A stretch of 64,000 nt of DNA from a virus, in the IMG/VR virus record IMGVR_UViG_3300042319_000564, positions 31,535-95,534 of that record; one strand, 5' to 3'. Each line of letters opens with the position of its first letter. The stretch's first letter is position 1. Positions 40,064-54,000 of the stretch are shown one piece after another. The translations under genes were made by a program, and so were the position numbers. Below the pieces are notes generated by a model. It did no database searches and had not been told where the DNA came from. It saw only the letters and a list, made by a program, of their open reading frames with translations.

Positions 40064-41251
40064 TTATCCTTTAATTGAAACAAACGCTTCTACTGTTCCG
40101 ACACCGTCTGTTGTTTTATTTGCTAAAGCACGACCAATTACATTGAAAGATGTTGCTTCACCTAATGTGGCTGCCCGTGCAATTCCATTCCCTGCACTTA
40201 CCAAACGTTGACCTTTACGAACTTTACCCGTAACTTTAACTTGCACACGACCACCAACAGCGATCGGTGGATGAGAAGAATCATTTCCTGCACCTGCATT
40301 CATTAAATATGCCGCAGTGTTTGATACTACACCAAATACATCTTCGCTTAATTCAGATACTACTGCAGTAATTTCGGCTTCTCCGCCCAATTCAACAACA
40401 GTGCCTGCATCATATATAGCATCTGCTTCAAAACGTTCTGCCAAGTCAGCATATGATGCTTGCAATCTTGCACCGCTACCTAGTAGCCATATTCCATTAA
40501 TATTTCCACCGCCAGAAATATTACTTGTAGTAATACTGCTAGGCTGTAGTGTTCCTGTATATGTTGGTAAATATAATGCTACGTTAGCATTACCATAAGA
40601 TCCTGTTGGGTTGAAAGGTGTACCATTTGCATAGTAATAGTTGTCAGTTTTAATACCAGTTACTGCAACTAAGTTACCGTTAGTAATAATCATTGTATTA
40701 CCTGATGCACCACCATTTGCTGTCCAAGTACCAGTAATTGTTCCGGTATTAGTATTTGCTGCGCCTGCATTAATATTTGCTGTATTTAATGTAGTAACGT
40801 TACCTATAGTGATGTTAGCATTTGCAATTGTTGCATTAGCTGTTATTGTGGCTAAACGTACGGTAATGGTGTCGCCAGTAAATGCATTGGCAGCAGTGAT
40901 ATTATTTGCTTGTAGATTTCCTGTAACGGTAACTGATCCAAAAGTTGTTGTACCTGAACCACCTGACTGTGCTAATATAATCCAAGAACTTGCTGTTGTA
41001 GTTCCGTCTGCAGGGCATACACACAATGTATTAGCATTTGTGTTATACCATAATTGACCTCGCAATGGGTTAGATGGAGGAACTGTGTCTGCAAAGTTTT
41101 CCATTGCATGAACAAAGTTAGTATCAAGTGATTGACCATACCCGGCGTAGTTCCTGCCCGGTAAGCCCAATGATGTACTAGTTGTGTTTATAGTACCGTC
41201 AGCAATGGTTGTTAGTACTGTTCCATCACTCTTTACAATCGTATATGCCAT
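40064..41251 (-). CDS. Fibre-like virion protein with YADLAE C-terminal domain (395 aa)
   Basis: The N-terminus (YAGYGQSLDTNFVHAMENFAD...PPSNPLRGQLWYNTN) is the attachment-type domain common in T4-like aquatic phage fibres. The middle is N/T/A-rich beta repeat (TANATIANANITIGNVTTLN). The C-terminal 130 residues begin YADLAERFEAD and continue with TVVELGG, VFGVVSN and GRVQVKVTGKVRKGQRLV, a compact beta domain seen at the ends of virion proteins, some of which self-cleave. No catalytic residue is evident. It is translated with the 316-aa gene. Confidence 0.65.
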   Translation of the reverse strand: MAYTIVKSDGTVLTTIADGTINTTSTSLGLPGRNYAGYGQSLDTNFVHAMENFADTVPPSNPLRGQLWYNTNANTLCVCPADGTTTASSWIILAQSGGSGTTTFGSVTVTGNLQANNITAANAFTGDTITVRLATITANATIANANITIGNVTTLNTANINAGAANTNTGTITGTWTANGGASGNTMIITNGNLVAVTGIKTDNYYYANGTPFNPTGSYGNANVALYLPTYTGTLQPSSITTSNISGGGNINGIWLLGSGARLQASYADLAERFEADAIYDAGTVVELGGEAEITAVVSELSEDVFGVVSNTAAYLMNAGAGNDSSHPPIAVGGRVQVKVTGKVRKGQRLVSAGNGIARAATLGEATSFNVIGRALANKTTDGVGTVEAFVSIKG

Positions 41252-41274
41252 ATTAAATTACCCCGATATTCTGT

Positions 41275-41282
41275 TATTTATC
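41275..41282 (-). promoter_or_regulatory. Late-type promoter box GATAAATA
   Basis: GATAAATA about 23 nt upstream of the 395-aa gene. Confidence 0.45.
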
Positions 41283-41903
41283 TTAAATTGTCACTAAATT
41301 AGTCAAGCTTTGAATCCTGACCGTATAATCTATCTGTATTTGTCTATTCAAACTCTTTTGTACTGGGTGAAAAATCACATGTGTTAACAATCTAGTAATC
41401 ACATTTCCATCACTATCAGTACCGTAATTTGCCAATAAACCCAACTCGTCAAAAACATAAGCCGAATCAGTTTGTGTACTGTTATCAAATGCATTTTGTC
41501 CTGCAGGCTCACCGTAGTCTAATAAACATTGAACTAAGATGTCAGTATAAACACGACCAGTAGTATGAGAAACTGTCATTTTATTACGTGTAGGGTCTAA
41601 ATTGAAAACACTTGTATCGTCAACAATTTTAGCATAGGTTTGATTATATAGGGCTGCATTTTGACCAGTAGTATTTGGGGGTAGATATGTGATAACACCT
41701 GTTTCATCTACACTTGCACCACCGTTCCCAAATGCCATCTGATAAATCTCACCGTATCCACGACTGCTTAATGTATCAGCAATGGCTTCAGACATGTTTT
41801 CGTAGTTAATCGCATTATGCTTATCTACTAAAACTTCACCGCTATTAGGGTCATAAATCTTTAAAAACCCTTCTACTTTATATGATAGTGTTATTACTGA
41901 CAT
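41283..41903 (-). CDS. Virion structural protein (206 aa)
   Basis: A mixed alpha/beta protein, starting MSVITLSYKVEGFLKIYDP, with NAINYENMSEAIADTL and GRVYTDILVQCLLDYGEP. Similar proteins lie beside the baseplate genes of T4-like cyanophages as I recall. Its ATG shares a base with the stop of the 50-aa gene upstream (TAATG). It has a segment (KIYDPNSGEVLV) that resembles the end of that small protein (KITDPNTKEILV), so one may derive from the other. Confidence 0.65.
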   Translation of the reverse strand: MSVITLSYKVEGFLKIYDPNSGEVLVDKHNAINYENMSEAIADTLSSRGYGEIYQMAFGNGGASVDETGVITYLPPNTTGQNAALYNQTYAKIVDDTSVFNLDPTRNKMTVSHTTGRVYTDILVQCLLDYGEPAGQNAFDNSTQTDSAYVFDELGLLANYGTDSDGNVITRLLTHVIFHPVQKSLNRQIQIDYTVRIQSLTNLVTI

Positions 41904-42055
41904 TAGTTATCGCCTCTTGTTTGAACCAAAATCTCTTTAGTATTTGGATCAGTTATTTTTAGATGAGATGAAAAGTAAAACCCACCATGCTCGTCCGGTT
42001 TAGGACCATATTCCTGTACAGGTTTAGACTTATTTTCTTCTATATTATTACTCAT
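41903..42055 (-). CDS. Small virion-region protein (50 aa)
   Basis: A 50-codon gene between the giant gene and the 206-aa gene. It reads MSNNIEENKSKPVQEYGPKP and ends HLKITDPNTKEILVQTRGDN. Its stop overlaps the next start by one base (TAATG). The DPNTKEILV stretch recurs as DPNSGEVLV in the 206-aa protein. A GATAAATA box lies just upstream. Probably a real structural or assembly protein. Confidence 0.6.
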   Translation of the reverse strand: MSNNIEENKSKPVQEYGPKPDEHGGFYFSSHLKITDPNTKEILVQTRGDN

Positions 42056-42060
42056 ATATT

Positions 42061-42068
42061 TATTTATC
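42061..42068 (-). promoter_or_regulatory. Late-type promoter box GATAAATA
   Basis: GATAAATA just before the ATG of the 50-aa gene and directly after the stop of the giant gene; the short spacing lowers confidence. Confidence 0.35.
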
Positions 42069-42070
42069 AT

Positions 42071-45000
42071 TTAAGATATGGTCGTATTTAAGAAATATGC
42101 CGCATCAGTCTCGCTAATCTGTAACGGGTCTCCGTCAGTTACGTTATATATGTTGCTATTCCATGTTAAATTATAGTCTACACTAGGTAACAAATTATTA
42201 GATAATAATCCAAACATTTCAGAATATAACGGTATATAGCTTAATTCTGCAGTTCCGTTAGTTCCACGCTGTAATCCAGATATTGCATTTATTGCAATAG
42301 CAGTACCTGTACCCATACCTAATCCAGTAGCAGTAAACGTTAATCCTACTGTATTGCTTGATGCACCTATACTAGTAAAGTTTGTTGTTCCTACAGTTTC
42401 AATAATATACTGTTGTCCAATTTTGAAGTTTCCAGATTGCAATATTGGATTAACTGTTGTGAATTTAATTTGTTCTCCGTTAATATAAATTAAATTACCT
42501 TCAAGTGTTACAATAGCTAAACTATCACCAACAGTAACTTCATCATATATTTCTAGAATTGGAGATAAGTCTATGATTACTATATCATAATTAGTAGAAT
42601 TTATATAAGCATTTGTCGTATTGTTATAAACAGTAACTTGAGAAATAATATTCTTGTCTGCTGTTAATCCTATACTTGTTATACCATTCACTGCAGCCGG
42701 TGCTACTACGTTTTGTGTAATCTGGTCAGTTATTTTAGTTACATCATCAACATATATTACTGCATCAGTATAATATATTGGTTGAACTATCCAAGTTCTA
42801 GTATTACTATTTGATCGGAATACTGAGCCAGTGCCATTTTTATTAACATTTTGTAAATATACTAATTGATTAGGTGTAGCACTAGATATCATACTAGTAA
42901 TGATGATGTCATCTCCTGTGACAATCTCTGTCAAAATGCTTAAATTATTATTAGCATTTAAATACAACTGAGTTGAAGGGACCCGATATCCATTAATAGT
43001 AACCCATAATCTATCAACATTACTTTGTTCCCAATCACTATCTACTACAAATATACCATCTTCCCATATATATCCACCTGATAGATATGTTGATATACTA
43101 GTTACTGGATCGTTAACGGCTGATATACTTGATGAGTATGAAGTATTATATAGATCAACTTGAGTACTACTAATCACATGAACATAATATGTATTATTAT
43201 TTAATTGAACTGAACCTATAGTCCCGTCAATACGTATTAAATCATTTGTAGTTAAATTATGAGCAGTAGAAGTAGTTACACGAACTGCAGGAGTTCCTCC
43301 AACATATGCTAACATAGTACCGGTAGCAGTTCCTGGATTAAAAGTTGAACCACTTAATGTTGTTGATATAGTAAACGTACCATCGTACGGATAAGTTACT
43401 GATTTCACATAGTAAACAGTACCGTTGGTTAATACATTTCCAAGTTGTGTTCCTTTAAATATAATTGTTTGGTCAACAATAAAACCACTAGTGTTAGCAC
43501 ATGTTAACAAATTACCAGTACTAGATACGGCAGTTACAATAGTAGATACAATAGGTGGTGTAATTTCATTGTCAATATTGATAATAGTTGATACTGTTTT
43601 ATTTGTTATATCGTATTGAGTATTAAAATATTGACGTTCAGTTAAATTAAAACTTGTTACAGCAATAGTATCTAATGCTGACGGTGTTAACGGTGTTCCA
43701 CCAATAAATTGTAAGGTGTCAGTACTACTATTAATGGTATATGCTGTATCAAGTAAACGTACTCCGTTTATTTCTACTATAGCATTAGTAGGATTATCAC
43801 CACCAACAAAGTTTGTTAGAGTGAATGGTCCACTAGTACCATTACCTATAATAGTTTGTATTTCTGGGATAGTATAACCATATTGTGACGGATATGTCTC
43901 TCCAAATACAGTATATGCCAAATAATCTAACGTAACATCATACTGTGCAGAAAAAATCATTTTTGCAGAAATACCGTTATCTGCTATACCAAATGAATAG
44001 TCATTCGTAATTCCAGTTGCGCCACCTACCGCATCTGAAAGTGTAATAACAGTACCACCCAATGTAGCAGAGATAGTAAACTCATTACCATCAAAAATTG
44101 ATTCAATATAATATACTGTTTGCGGTGTTATGTCATTTCCAAACATTGTGTCACTAAACACAATTCTATCTCCTACTGCCATTCCACTAGTTGTATTACA
44201 CGTAATACTATTATTTGAACTGTTAGTTTGTGTGATTCTGTTAGTATGACCCAATATCAATTTAGTACCATTATGATATACAATAGGATCACTCCATACT
44301 GCACCACTACCGGTTTGTATTACAATATCCATTGAACCAGAATCGGTAGTTATGATAAATGTAGGTCCAGCTACTCCATCAGTTATTACATCTGAAATTG
44401 TAATTTTGTTTGTTACGGTACTAATAGTTTTAACATAATAATGAGTATCTGCTACTATTCCACCAAACACATCACCTTGGAATATAATTTGGTCATTTAA
44501 AGTAAAGTATGCAACATTTTCACACAATATAGTGTTATCGGTACTATCTGTCTCTGTTGCTATTACATTAATAGGTTCAGTTCCCGGTCTAATAACACCA
44601 GATCCAGAAGAACGTGTAGCTGTAAAGTTACAATTTAAATTAATTTCATTAAATCCAGTTACTGTATTAATACGAATAGGGTCAGTCTGACTATTAGATT
44701 TTTCTAGTTGATCACCGTTACCTACTTCGTAAACTTCTACCACCAGTGAGTCCCCTGCAGGCAAACTACTAGGTAATGTAATTGTTTTTACCAACCAATC
44801 TACAGTGAATGAGGAAGGTGAATATAACCTTGTAGATAATCCAGTTACACTATCTACTTGGAATACTGACAATTGCGCTGGGAATTCAACTAAATTATCA
44901 AAGCTAAAAGTTAATTGACCAACTGTTGGTGTAATCTGAGTAGATACTACATTGTATCCAACATGTTGATATGTTTCAACATCCCAGTTTGTACCTGGAC

Positions 45001-48000
45001 GAGTTGTAACTATCATTGTTAAATTGTCAGATACTACACCAGGTACCAATTCTTCCGGACCATAACCTGACATAAAAGGATCGCCTTGAACGTCATATAT
45101 TGTAGGTAGTGTGTCAAATACTCCTACATTAATCCAAGTTATTCCGTCAGCACTTTGTAATATAACATTATTATTACCAGCTATTACAAATTCATTATCA
45201 ATGTTGTTCCATGTTATGCCATTTAAATTTTCAGTTGTTATATCAGAATCAGTTACATCTGTCCAAGTAACACCGTCATCTGATGACGTTAGTATTGCAC
45301 CTGCTTGTCCCACAATTACAAACAATCCTAAATCACTTGAATATGCAACATCTTTTAAGTTGTAACTTCCTGTTCCTACATTTACCCAGTTACTACTATT
45401 AATAGATGTAAATATAGTTCCATTGTCACCTACTATGATAATAGTATTATTACCACTAGTTACTCCATATAATGTTTCTGCCGATCCAAAAGGTGTAATA
45501 TTTGTCCAAGTTATTCCATCTAGGCTATTTAACACAACGCTTTGAGTTATTGTTGGTATTACGCTGTAGTCCGGACCATATCCTACTGCCACAAATCCAT
45601 TAAAGTTATTGATAGTTATACCTGAAATACCGTATAAAATAGAACCGTAAAAATTATATACTTCTATCCAATTATATCCATCGGTACTAGATACAATATT
45701 ATTACCAGTAGCAATATATTTTCCGTTTAAGTATGAAACACTATATAATTGTGTACTATCTATAGATACCGTACCGTCAACTAAGCCAGTAGTAGCCCAA
45801 GATTCTCCGTCAGTACTAATAAAGATAGGAGTTGCCGTGTTAGTAGAAGTTATTATATATTTTCCATTAAAATAACCAATGTCAGATAATCCTACCGGTT
45901 GTTCTGATAATTTATTAGAAGGCCACGATGTACCATTAACACTATTAATAATTAATGAATATGTAGGCGTATTAGCAGAGCCAATATAAGTAACTCCATC
46001 AAATAATATTGAAGCAGTATCTACTTCTACTGGACTAAATGCTTGGTCCTGTAATATAGTATCTAATGTGTATTCGTCTGCTGGCGGGAATGCATTACCT
46101 TGGTATGTGCTATTTGGATAAGTTATACCTTCTACTAATTGAGTTAAATCTAATCCAGGCATATTAGCTGTTGGTTGATAGTAACCCATAATTCTGTCTA
46201 ACGCATTTAATTTTCTGCTATCGCTAGATAATAATTCCCATTTACCAAATATAAACTCAGTATCATTATTACTTACAATACATTGATAAACTCTGTTATT
46301 ATATTTGACAATACTCTGATTGAAATAGAATGGTTCTGGTAATAACGTATAATCACCTGCAGTGTATGGGAAATCTATTCCACTAACTGGAATCTGTAAT
46401 AAAGGATCACTGTATACTTCACACTCTGTAGCAGATATAACTTTTAAGTAATATTGTTCAACAGTTTCATTTGGAGTACCAGCGCAAATTACTGATAATA
46501 TTTCTCCATTAGTATCTATCGTATTGACAGTCATTACTAAATCATTTGCAGGAGTAGTACCGGCTAATGCAGTTCCTAATATAGTTATAGTATTATTAAT
46601 AGCATACCCTTCTCCAGCATCTGCAATATTTACGCTATAACCACCTAAAACCCAACTTACATCAAATTCAGGAACTAATGTAGGTGCCTGTGTCATTGTT
46701 ACATTAGCTGACGTATCTGTTAATGGGAATTCCCCGCCCCCTAAACTTGCTGATACTTTAATATAAGGTTGTCCTGTAATACCCATTGTACCGTTTTCAC
46801 CGGTTAAATCAACTTCAGTTCCTCCAGGAACATTAGATATTTTAAATTGAGTACTAGTAATTGGTGATACGATTGTATCTATTATATAATAGGTTGTGTC
46901 TAAAACTACACCTCCTAAACCAGTACCAGTAAATGTTACAGGCATTTCATTATAGAATCCCGCTGTACTTGTACAAGTTAATACATTGCCTGCGCTAGTA
47001 GAGGTTACTGTAGTTTCTACTATCCCATTTGCTACAATCCAATAAGTAGTTCCACCAGTCAATCCGCCGTAATTACTAGCAAATTCTACTGGCATGTTAT
47101 TGTATATGTTAGTTAATCCACCACTGGTAGTAGTTACACTTAAATAATCACCGTTAGCTAATGCATTATCTATAGTACGTACTAGTAGATTACTGTCAGT
47201 TCCAATTAATCCTGTATATGTAGAAGATGTTGGGTAGAATGTAAACTGTTGTCCTGTAATTTGTCCTGGGCTAACCGGTAAACCGACATTGCAAATCATT
47301 GATCCTGTCGCAGTTGTCAGTTGGACAATGTTCTTTTGGTCTGTACCTAAACATGTGCCGGTTACATTACTAGGGCCAAGATTAAATGCTCCTCCATTAA
47401 TTACAGTAGAAACTTGAAAATTATTACTATCAATTACCGCACGTACATAATAAGTTGTACCACTAATTAAATTACCAAAATCTGAAACTACTGAGCCACT
47501 AATCACCATGTCAGTAAATATTATTGGGTCATTAATTGATAAGCCCAATGTACCGGTACACGTGATATAATCAGTACTTGCAATCACGCCTGTTACATTA
47601 ATAATTAACGGGTCCTGCACTGTAGACATAGTAAATGTGGTACTATTAACTACTGTAGTCACATAGTATTCTTCATTTTCTATGATTCCACCAAATACAC
47701 TACCTGTAAAGAATATTGGTAAATTAGTATAGAATCCAGTAGTACCTCCTAAACCAGATCCCGTTAACGGAATTGTTATTGTATTTGTTACTGCAGTGGT
47801 ATTAGTGGTATTTAATATGCCAGGATAGAATAATGTAACAACTGCAGTATTAGTAACTTCACCTACGTATAACAATAGGCCAGCAGAACTAATTGTAGCA
47901 GTATTTAAATTAAATGTGCCTCCACCGATTGCGGCAGATATAGTAATATCAGTATCATTCAATATGGTTTTTACATAGTATGTTGTACCATTAACTAATA

Positions 48001-51000
48001 AACTATTGCCTACTGCACCCTGAAATTTAATTGGCATATCAACATAGAAACCAGTTGTAGGACCAACACCACCTTCATCAGGAGCACCACCGGTTGAAGG
48101 AGCAATAGTAATTATATCACTAGTTCCTCCTGTAGTTGATACTACATTTCTTGTACGTGAGCTCCAATTTAAAGTTTGGTCATTAGTAACACCTTCTATT
48201 TCAAACACTGCACCCTGGGCACTAGCTAAGATAGTATCAATTGATGGTTGAGTAGATTCTAATGTTATACTTGAACTAGATATTCTTACTGAATTGTTGT
48301 ACAATCCTGCATAAAAACTGCCATAGAATTGTCCACTTTGCCAATCAGATAATTCTGAAGTATAACTTGTTCTATCAAATCTCAATGCTATTTTATTTTC
48401 TCTAATTGGAACTGCAGTTGACACACAGCTAGCTCTTGCACTAATACTTAACAAGTTATTAGAACCAGTACCAGTAGTATACAATACAACTCGGTCGGTA
48501 TCATTGATTGCATCTCTATACGTTGTATATAATGCAATATTAAATGTTGGAGTTGATTCAAGTACATTAACATAGTAATATTGATTAACTTCTAATCCAC
48601 CTACTGCAGTTGTATCAGTACCTATAGTATATTTTATTAAATCACCAGTTTGTAATAAGGGTAACGGTAATATTATTGTATTAGTGAAAGTGTCAACATC
48701 GGTTGAGGTAAACGGTAATCCTATAGAAGGGTCAATGACAATTTCTGGTAACACTACATAACCATCACCCGGATCAATAACATCAATACGTAATATAGAA
48801 TCTAAATTCATTACGGCTTGTAATATTGCAGGTCTTCTTGGTTCCGGATATATTGACGTATCAATGTATGCTGTTATTCTAGGTGGCTCATTATATGCAC
48901 GGCCGCCATTTAATAACAATACCGCTGGTAAATCAATTGTTATAATTTCTCCCGGAATATGTACAGAAATTGGTGTACCATCAACACCGCGTGTTAAGCC
49001 AAATAATGTATTATTTGAACGGTCAACTCCTGCATATCCTATTAATTCGTCACCTATTAATATAGTTCCATTAATGGGGAATCCATATGCATTATCTACG
49101 GCAAATGATCCAGAATTCAATGAAATATAAGATGCTAATACAGTGATTTGATAATCATTAACTCCGGTAATACTTAGTCCGTAATTATTAAACCATTCTT
49201 TATACGCACTGGTTTGCCATATAGGGTCAGTGGGTAGATATTGATTAATTGCACTTGGATTACTATATACTAATTCAGGAGTAATAAATTGTTGTACGTC
49301 AGTATTATATTGTGACGGTAAATCAAAATCAGTAATAGTCCCTGCATATAATTCAGAACCTGTATATTTAAATAAGAACTCTTTAATAACTACATGATAA
49401 GGTTTAACTTCATTAATATATCCTGCCAAGAAATCTTGATTATCTGATCGGAATACTTCTAGTGGTAATAATTCACGTATAGTATGGCCAACATCAATAA
49501 ACGATGTTTTATTTAACCACGGTAAATAATTTTGTGATTCAATTGTTTCACTTTGAATATATTCAAATAATAATACTAAACTTTTGTTTCTATAAAGCAA
49601 TAACTCATTGGTATAAATTTCTTCATTTAATGCTCTTACAATACTACGAGTTTCCTGCGATGGATATGTATCATACGGAGTGGTGTCAAAGAAATTATCT
49701 CCGAATCCTAATCTAGCAGTTGAATAATCCCACAAGTCACTACTAAACTCAATAGTGCCATCTTGTAGACCTATACGTTCCCACATATTTAAATTAGTAT
49801 AAACATAGACTTCAGATTTACCATCACCATTAGTAGTGACAGTTACAATTAATCCTGGCGTTGCATCTATTGTTGCTAAATCAGCATAGATAGGAACCTG
49901 TAGTGCTGATTTGGTGTTATTATCATATCCAGTAGCCCACCAATTAATATAATTCCAATAATCGGTTGTATTATACTTAGCACCTTCAGCAAATGCTAAG
50001 AATGATGCAGTACCTGTATTTCTACTAGAGCCGGTTGCTGGTCCAGTAGCAATAAACGTGATACCTGCAGTATTACTTGCGGCGCCTATACTAGTCCAGT
50101 TTACATCTCCTACAGTTACAATAGTATATGTTACATTGGCTTGACAATTGCCTGCAACAATGGTTTCTATAATTGTTGGGTTTTGTGTATTTAAGAAACT
50201 AGCATTTCTTGTTTCAGTAATAGGATATTGTGCTAATACATCATTAGCGTATGTCAAATAATTTTTCAATGCTAAAAATCTATTAACAAAGAAACTTTGT
50301 CTTGGTCTAGCATAGATACCGTATTGTACTGGTTTCGGTAGATACGGATCAGGAACAACACCGCCTGATTCATCTACTCCGCACAAACTATCTAACATTC
50401 TATCATACAACGATTCAGGAACATCCAATCCATTAGTAGTAGGTAATCCTGGTAAGAAGTCATCCGCATAGTTAGTACGAATTAAGTTATATAAACTATG
50501 TGAAACATCATCATTAGTTCCGGTTGAAAAACCAATATGTAATACGGTATCATTTGCATTGATATTATCACCGCAATTATATAATCCATATATATCTTGT
50601 TCTAGTGGTGCAAAATAACTAATCCCAGAGTTAATAGGAGAAGCAATATATGATTGAATAATACTATCTGCTAAAGTTTTTCCTGTTTTAGTGAATATAA
50701 TATTAGTATTTCTAACCCAATAGTAATACACTGGAGTCAGTACACCGGAAGCATTTAAGGTGTATTCAATTGCATATGACTCTACATCAAACACAGTGCC
50801 TGGACCAGCATAACTTATAGGAGGAACATCACTTGTTATCCAACTGTATACTGTTACATCACTTCCTGGGAATACTTGACCCCACCATTTGCTATCATAT
50901 ACTATATCATTTTGATGGTAATTTACAAATCGTGTAGTACTTGTATTAAACCATATTTGTCCAATTTGTACTGCTCCCCAAACCATTGCACCCTTATTAA

Positions 51001-54000
51001 TATTAGGACTATTATAACCAGCTGGATCAACATTAGATATCACATCAATATTTTGACGTACAGATCCTAATATTTTACCTTGCAATGGGTCAATATAATC
51101 TAAATTGTCTAATGTGTTATTGGTAATTGCACTATATAATTGTATGTTTTGAATTCTATTGGTATCAACAACCGGGTTTGAATTTCTATACACACTCCAA
51201 TCAGGGGTACCTGTAGCATTAATATATGTTATAAGTTGTCCTGCAATAGTATCTGGTTTAAAGTTAGGTGTCCCGATAACTACATGTGATGCGTTAAAAT
51301 CTATTGCATGTCCAAACATTGGCTGACTGCCATATGTTTCATTAATATCATTAGTACTCTGTGCATATACAAAATTACCACAATTTGCTAACGATTCATT
51401 ATATACTGACAGGTAGTCAAACATGTATACCGCACCAGCATTTCTATAAGTATCAACCCATTGTGTAGCATTGTTGTCAAACAGTGTGTCATTGTCATAA
51501 TCTTCGTCATCGGTAGAATCAAATGTTGTCGCTTGATAACGGGTTGCTGTTGGTGCACTTACTACGAATGAATTAAATTCATTGAATTTAACCACATTAC
51601 CAAACTGAGTAGTACCTTGTATATGTGGGTCGGTAATAATTTGTGTTTGTGTATAAGTATTAAATCCTAATTCTGCCCACGTAGATGTATTCAATACAGT
51701 AACATTAAGTTTATCATTAACTGATGCCAATGCAGTATTTATTAAGCTAATAATTAACTTGCCTGTAGGGATCCCTAAATTATCTAATTGCTCAGATGCT
51801 TGTACATTAGTAATATTTGCTTGATTAATTATATTAGCAACGGTTGATGCATTGCCTGCAGTTAATGTTACTATATAACCATTAATTAAAATAATCCTAG
51901 TAGTGGTAATTGCACAATCTGATGTACCAATAATCATACCGTACTTGCCACCACCGTTAGTGTAGCGATAGACCGCACCTTCTTGATTTTGACTGTTTAA
52001 TTCAAAAGGAGCTCCAACTAATATTTCAGTAGCATAGGTGTTTGTGTCAACACTATTACCAAACTGTACACCAATTTTAGGTGTTGTTTCAGTAGTAAGA
52101 GTTTGACATAATACAAAGTTGTTACCACTTACATTGATGATATCACCTGCATTTAATGAGCTGTATACATATAATGTTGAATCTATAACTGCATAATTGT
52201 TATCAGTAATTATAGTACCATTAACAGTAATTAATAATGGTGTTATTTGTATTGAGCATGTCATGCTACCGGTAGAAGATGTTAAATTAATAGGAACTAC
52301 TGAACCTCTAGATGTTGTGATTCTAAATGTAGTGCCTGTTGGTTTATCAAGTATATAATACACTGTATTAGCGGAAATTGCTCCACTAGATAATAGTCCG
52401 GTTGAATTAGCTGTACCTGTTCCTGTTCCGGCACCGGTAGCTACAAAAGTTTGACCAATTGTGTTAGCGGATGCACCTATTGCTACAAAATTAGTAGTGC
52501 CAACAGATGTTATTGTATACGTTTCTCCTATTGCAAAATATCCTGCATTAGTGCCAGTAGAGAAAACAACAGGATCTCCTACACTAAAACCAGCTGAACT
52601 AGTTACAGTAATTCTTTCAGTTGATCCGTCTATAGCAGTAGCAGTTTGTGTTACTGTAGTAGGTGTCCAAGCTAATGTAAACGTTTGCGGGACATCTGGC
52701 AAACTTGTAAATTGTGATTCAACATTTTGTACGGTTCTATCGTATACATATGTGTAGCCCCAGTTTTCAATTGAACCATCATAGTTTTTATCAGGTGTAC
52801 CGATTACTACTGTGTCACCATAATAATCTGTTGCAATAGAGTAACCAAAGTTATCATCATTTGTTAAGCCCAAATTAATAGTTGTAGAGTATTCATATTC
52901 TTCTGTGATAGTTGAATAACGATACACATATACTAAACTAGTAGACGATGTTACTGCTGATATATATAACCAATTAGCGTCGCCGGAGATAGCAATTGCT
53001 TTACCCCACTCAGTTACACCAACTGGAGCAGCTATAGCAGATTGTAATGACTGTAATTCATCAACTGTTATACTAACTACTAATTGATAAACATAAACTG
53101 CAGGAGTACCTGTAGGTTGTGATATAACAAATATATCATTTGCATAAGCAATAGTTGTACCAAATGAAGATGATGATGTAATTGTTTGTAGCAACTCATA
53201 TCTATCAAATAGTGTATTATATGAATAACGGTATGCAACTCCTGCGTCGGCATCACCAATTAAATAACCCAAGGTGTCAGTATACGCTACTGCACTACCA
53301 AACGTTTCAGAACCGTTTTTAATTAATTCTGAATCATAGCCGTAATTAATACTTTTGCGATATACTGCCCAATCGCCATCATTATTTGTATCTACCCAAA
53401 CTTTGGTTTTAACAAATTCTGTGTTCAATAAAGGTAAATCAATAATATCATTAGGAGTCGCTACACGTTGAGATTGGAATTTAAATCCAATACCCTGACC
53501 AAATATAGAAGTGATTGACGGAGCCAATGTTACATTAACCAATACACTATTCAAATCAATTACTGTATTAACTATATAATATCCGTTTAAACTATCATTA
53601 AAGTTAACAACTGCAAATGGTTGATATTTTGTCAATCCATGAGGATTATTAAATGTTATGGTAGCAGTGCCATTTAAATTGTTTTTTGCAAATATTACTT
53701 GACCTAAACTAACCGGGGTCATTACTTGCCAAGTACCTTGATAATCGGCTAACCAAATATATTGCCCTACATATAATTGTGATAAAGGTGTCAACACACC
53801 GCGTGGTGATGTGCTAGTTGGTAAATTAGTATAATAGTATGCCGCAATACGCATATCATTAAAGTTAGCATAGCCTGCATCTGGTAACAAATACGAAGGG
53901 GTATTAGTAGGTAATAATGGCAGTACGTCTGTACTATTTACCGGACGTCCATAATTATATAAACTATATAATGGTACTTCTTGTTGTACTCCATCAGTAG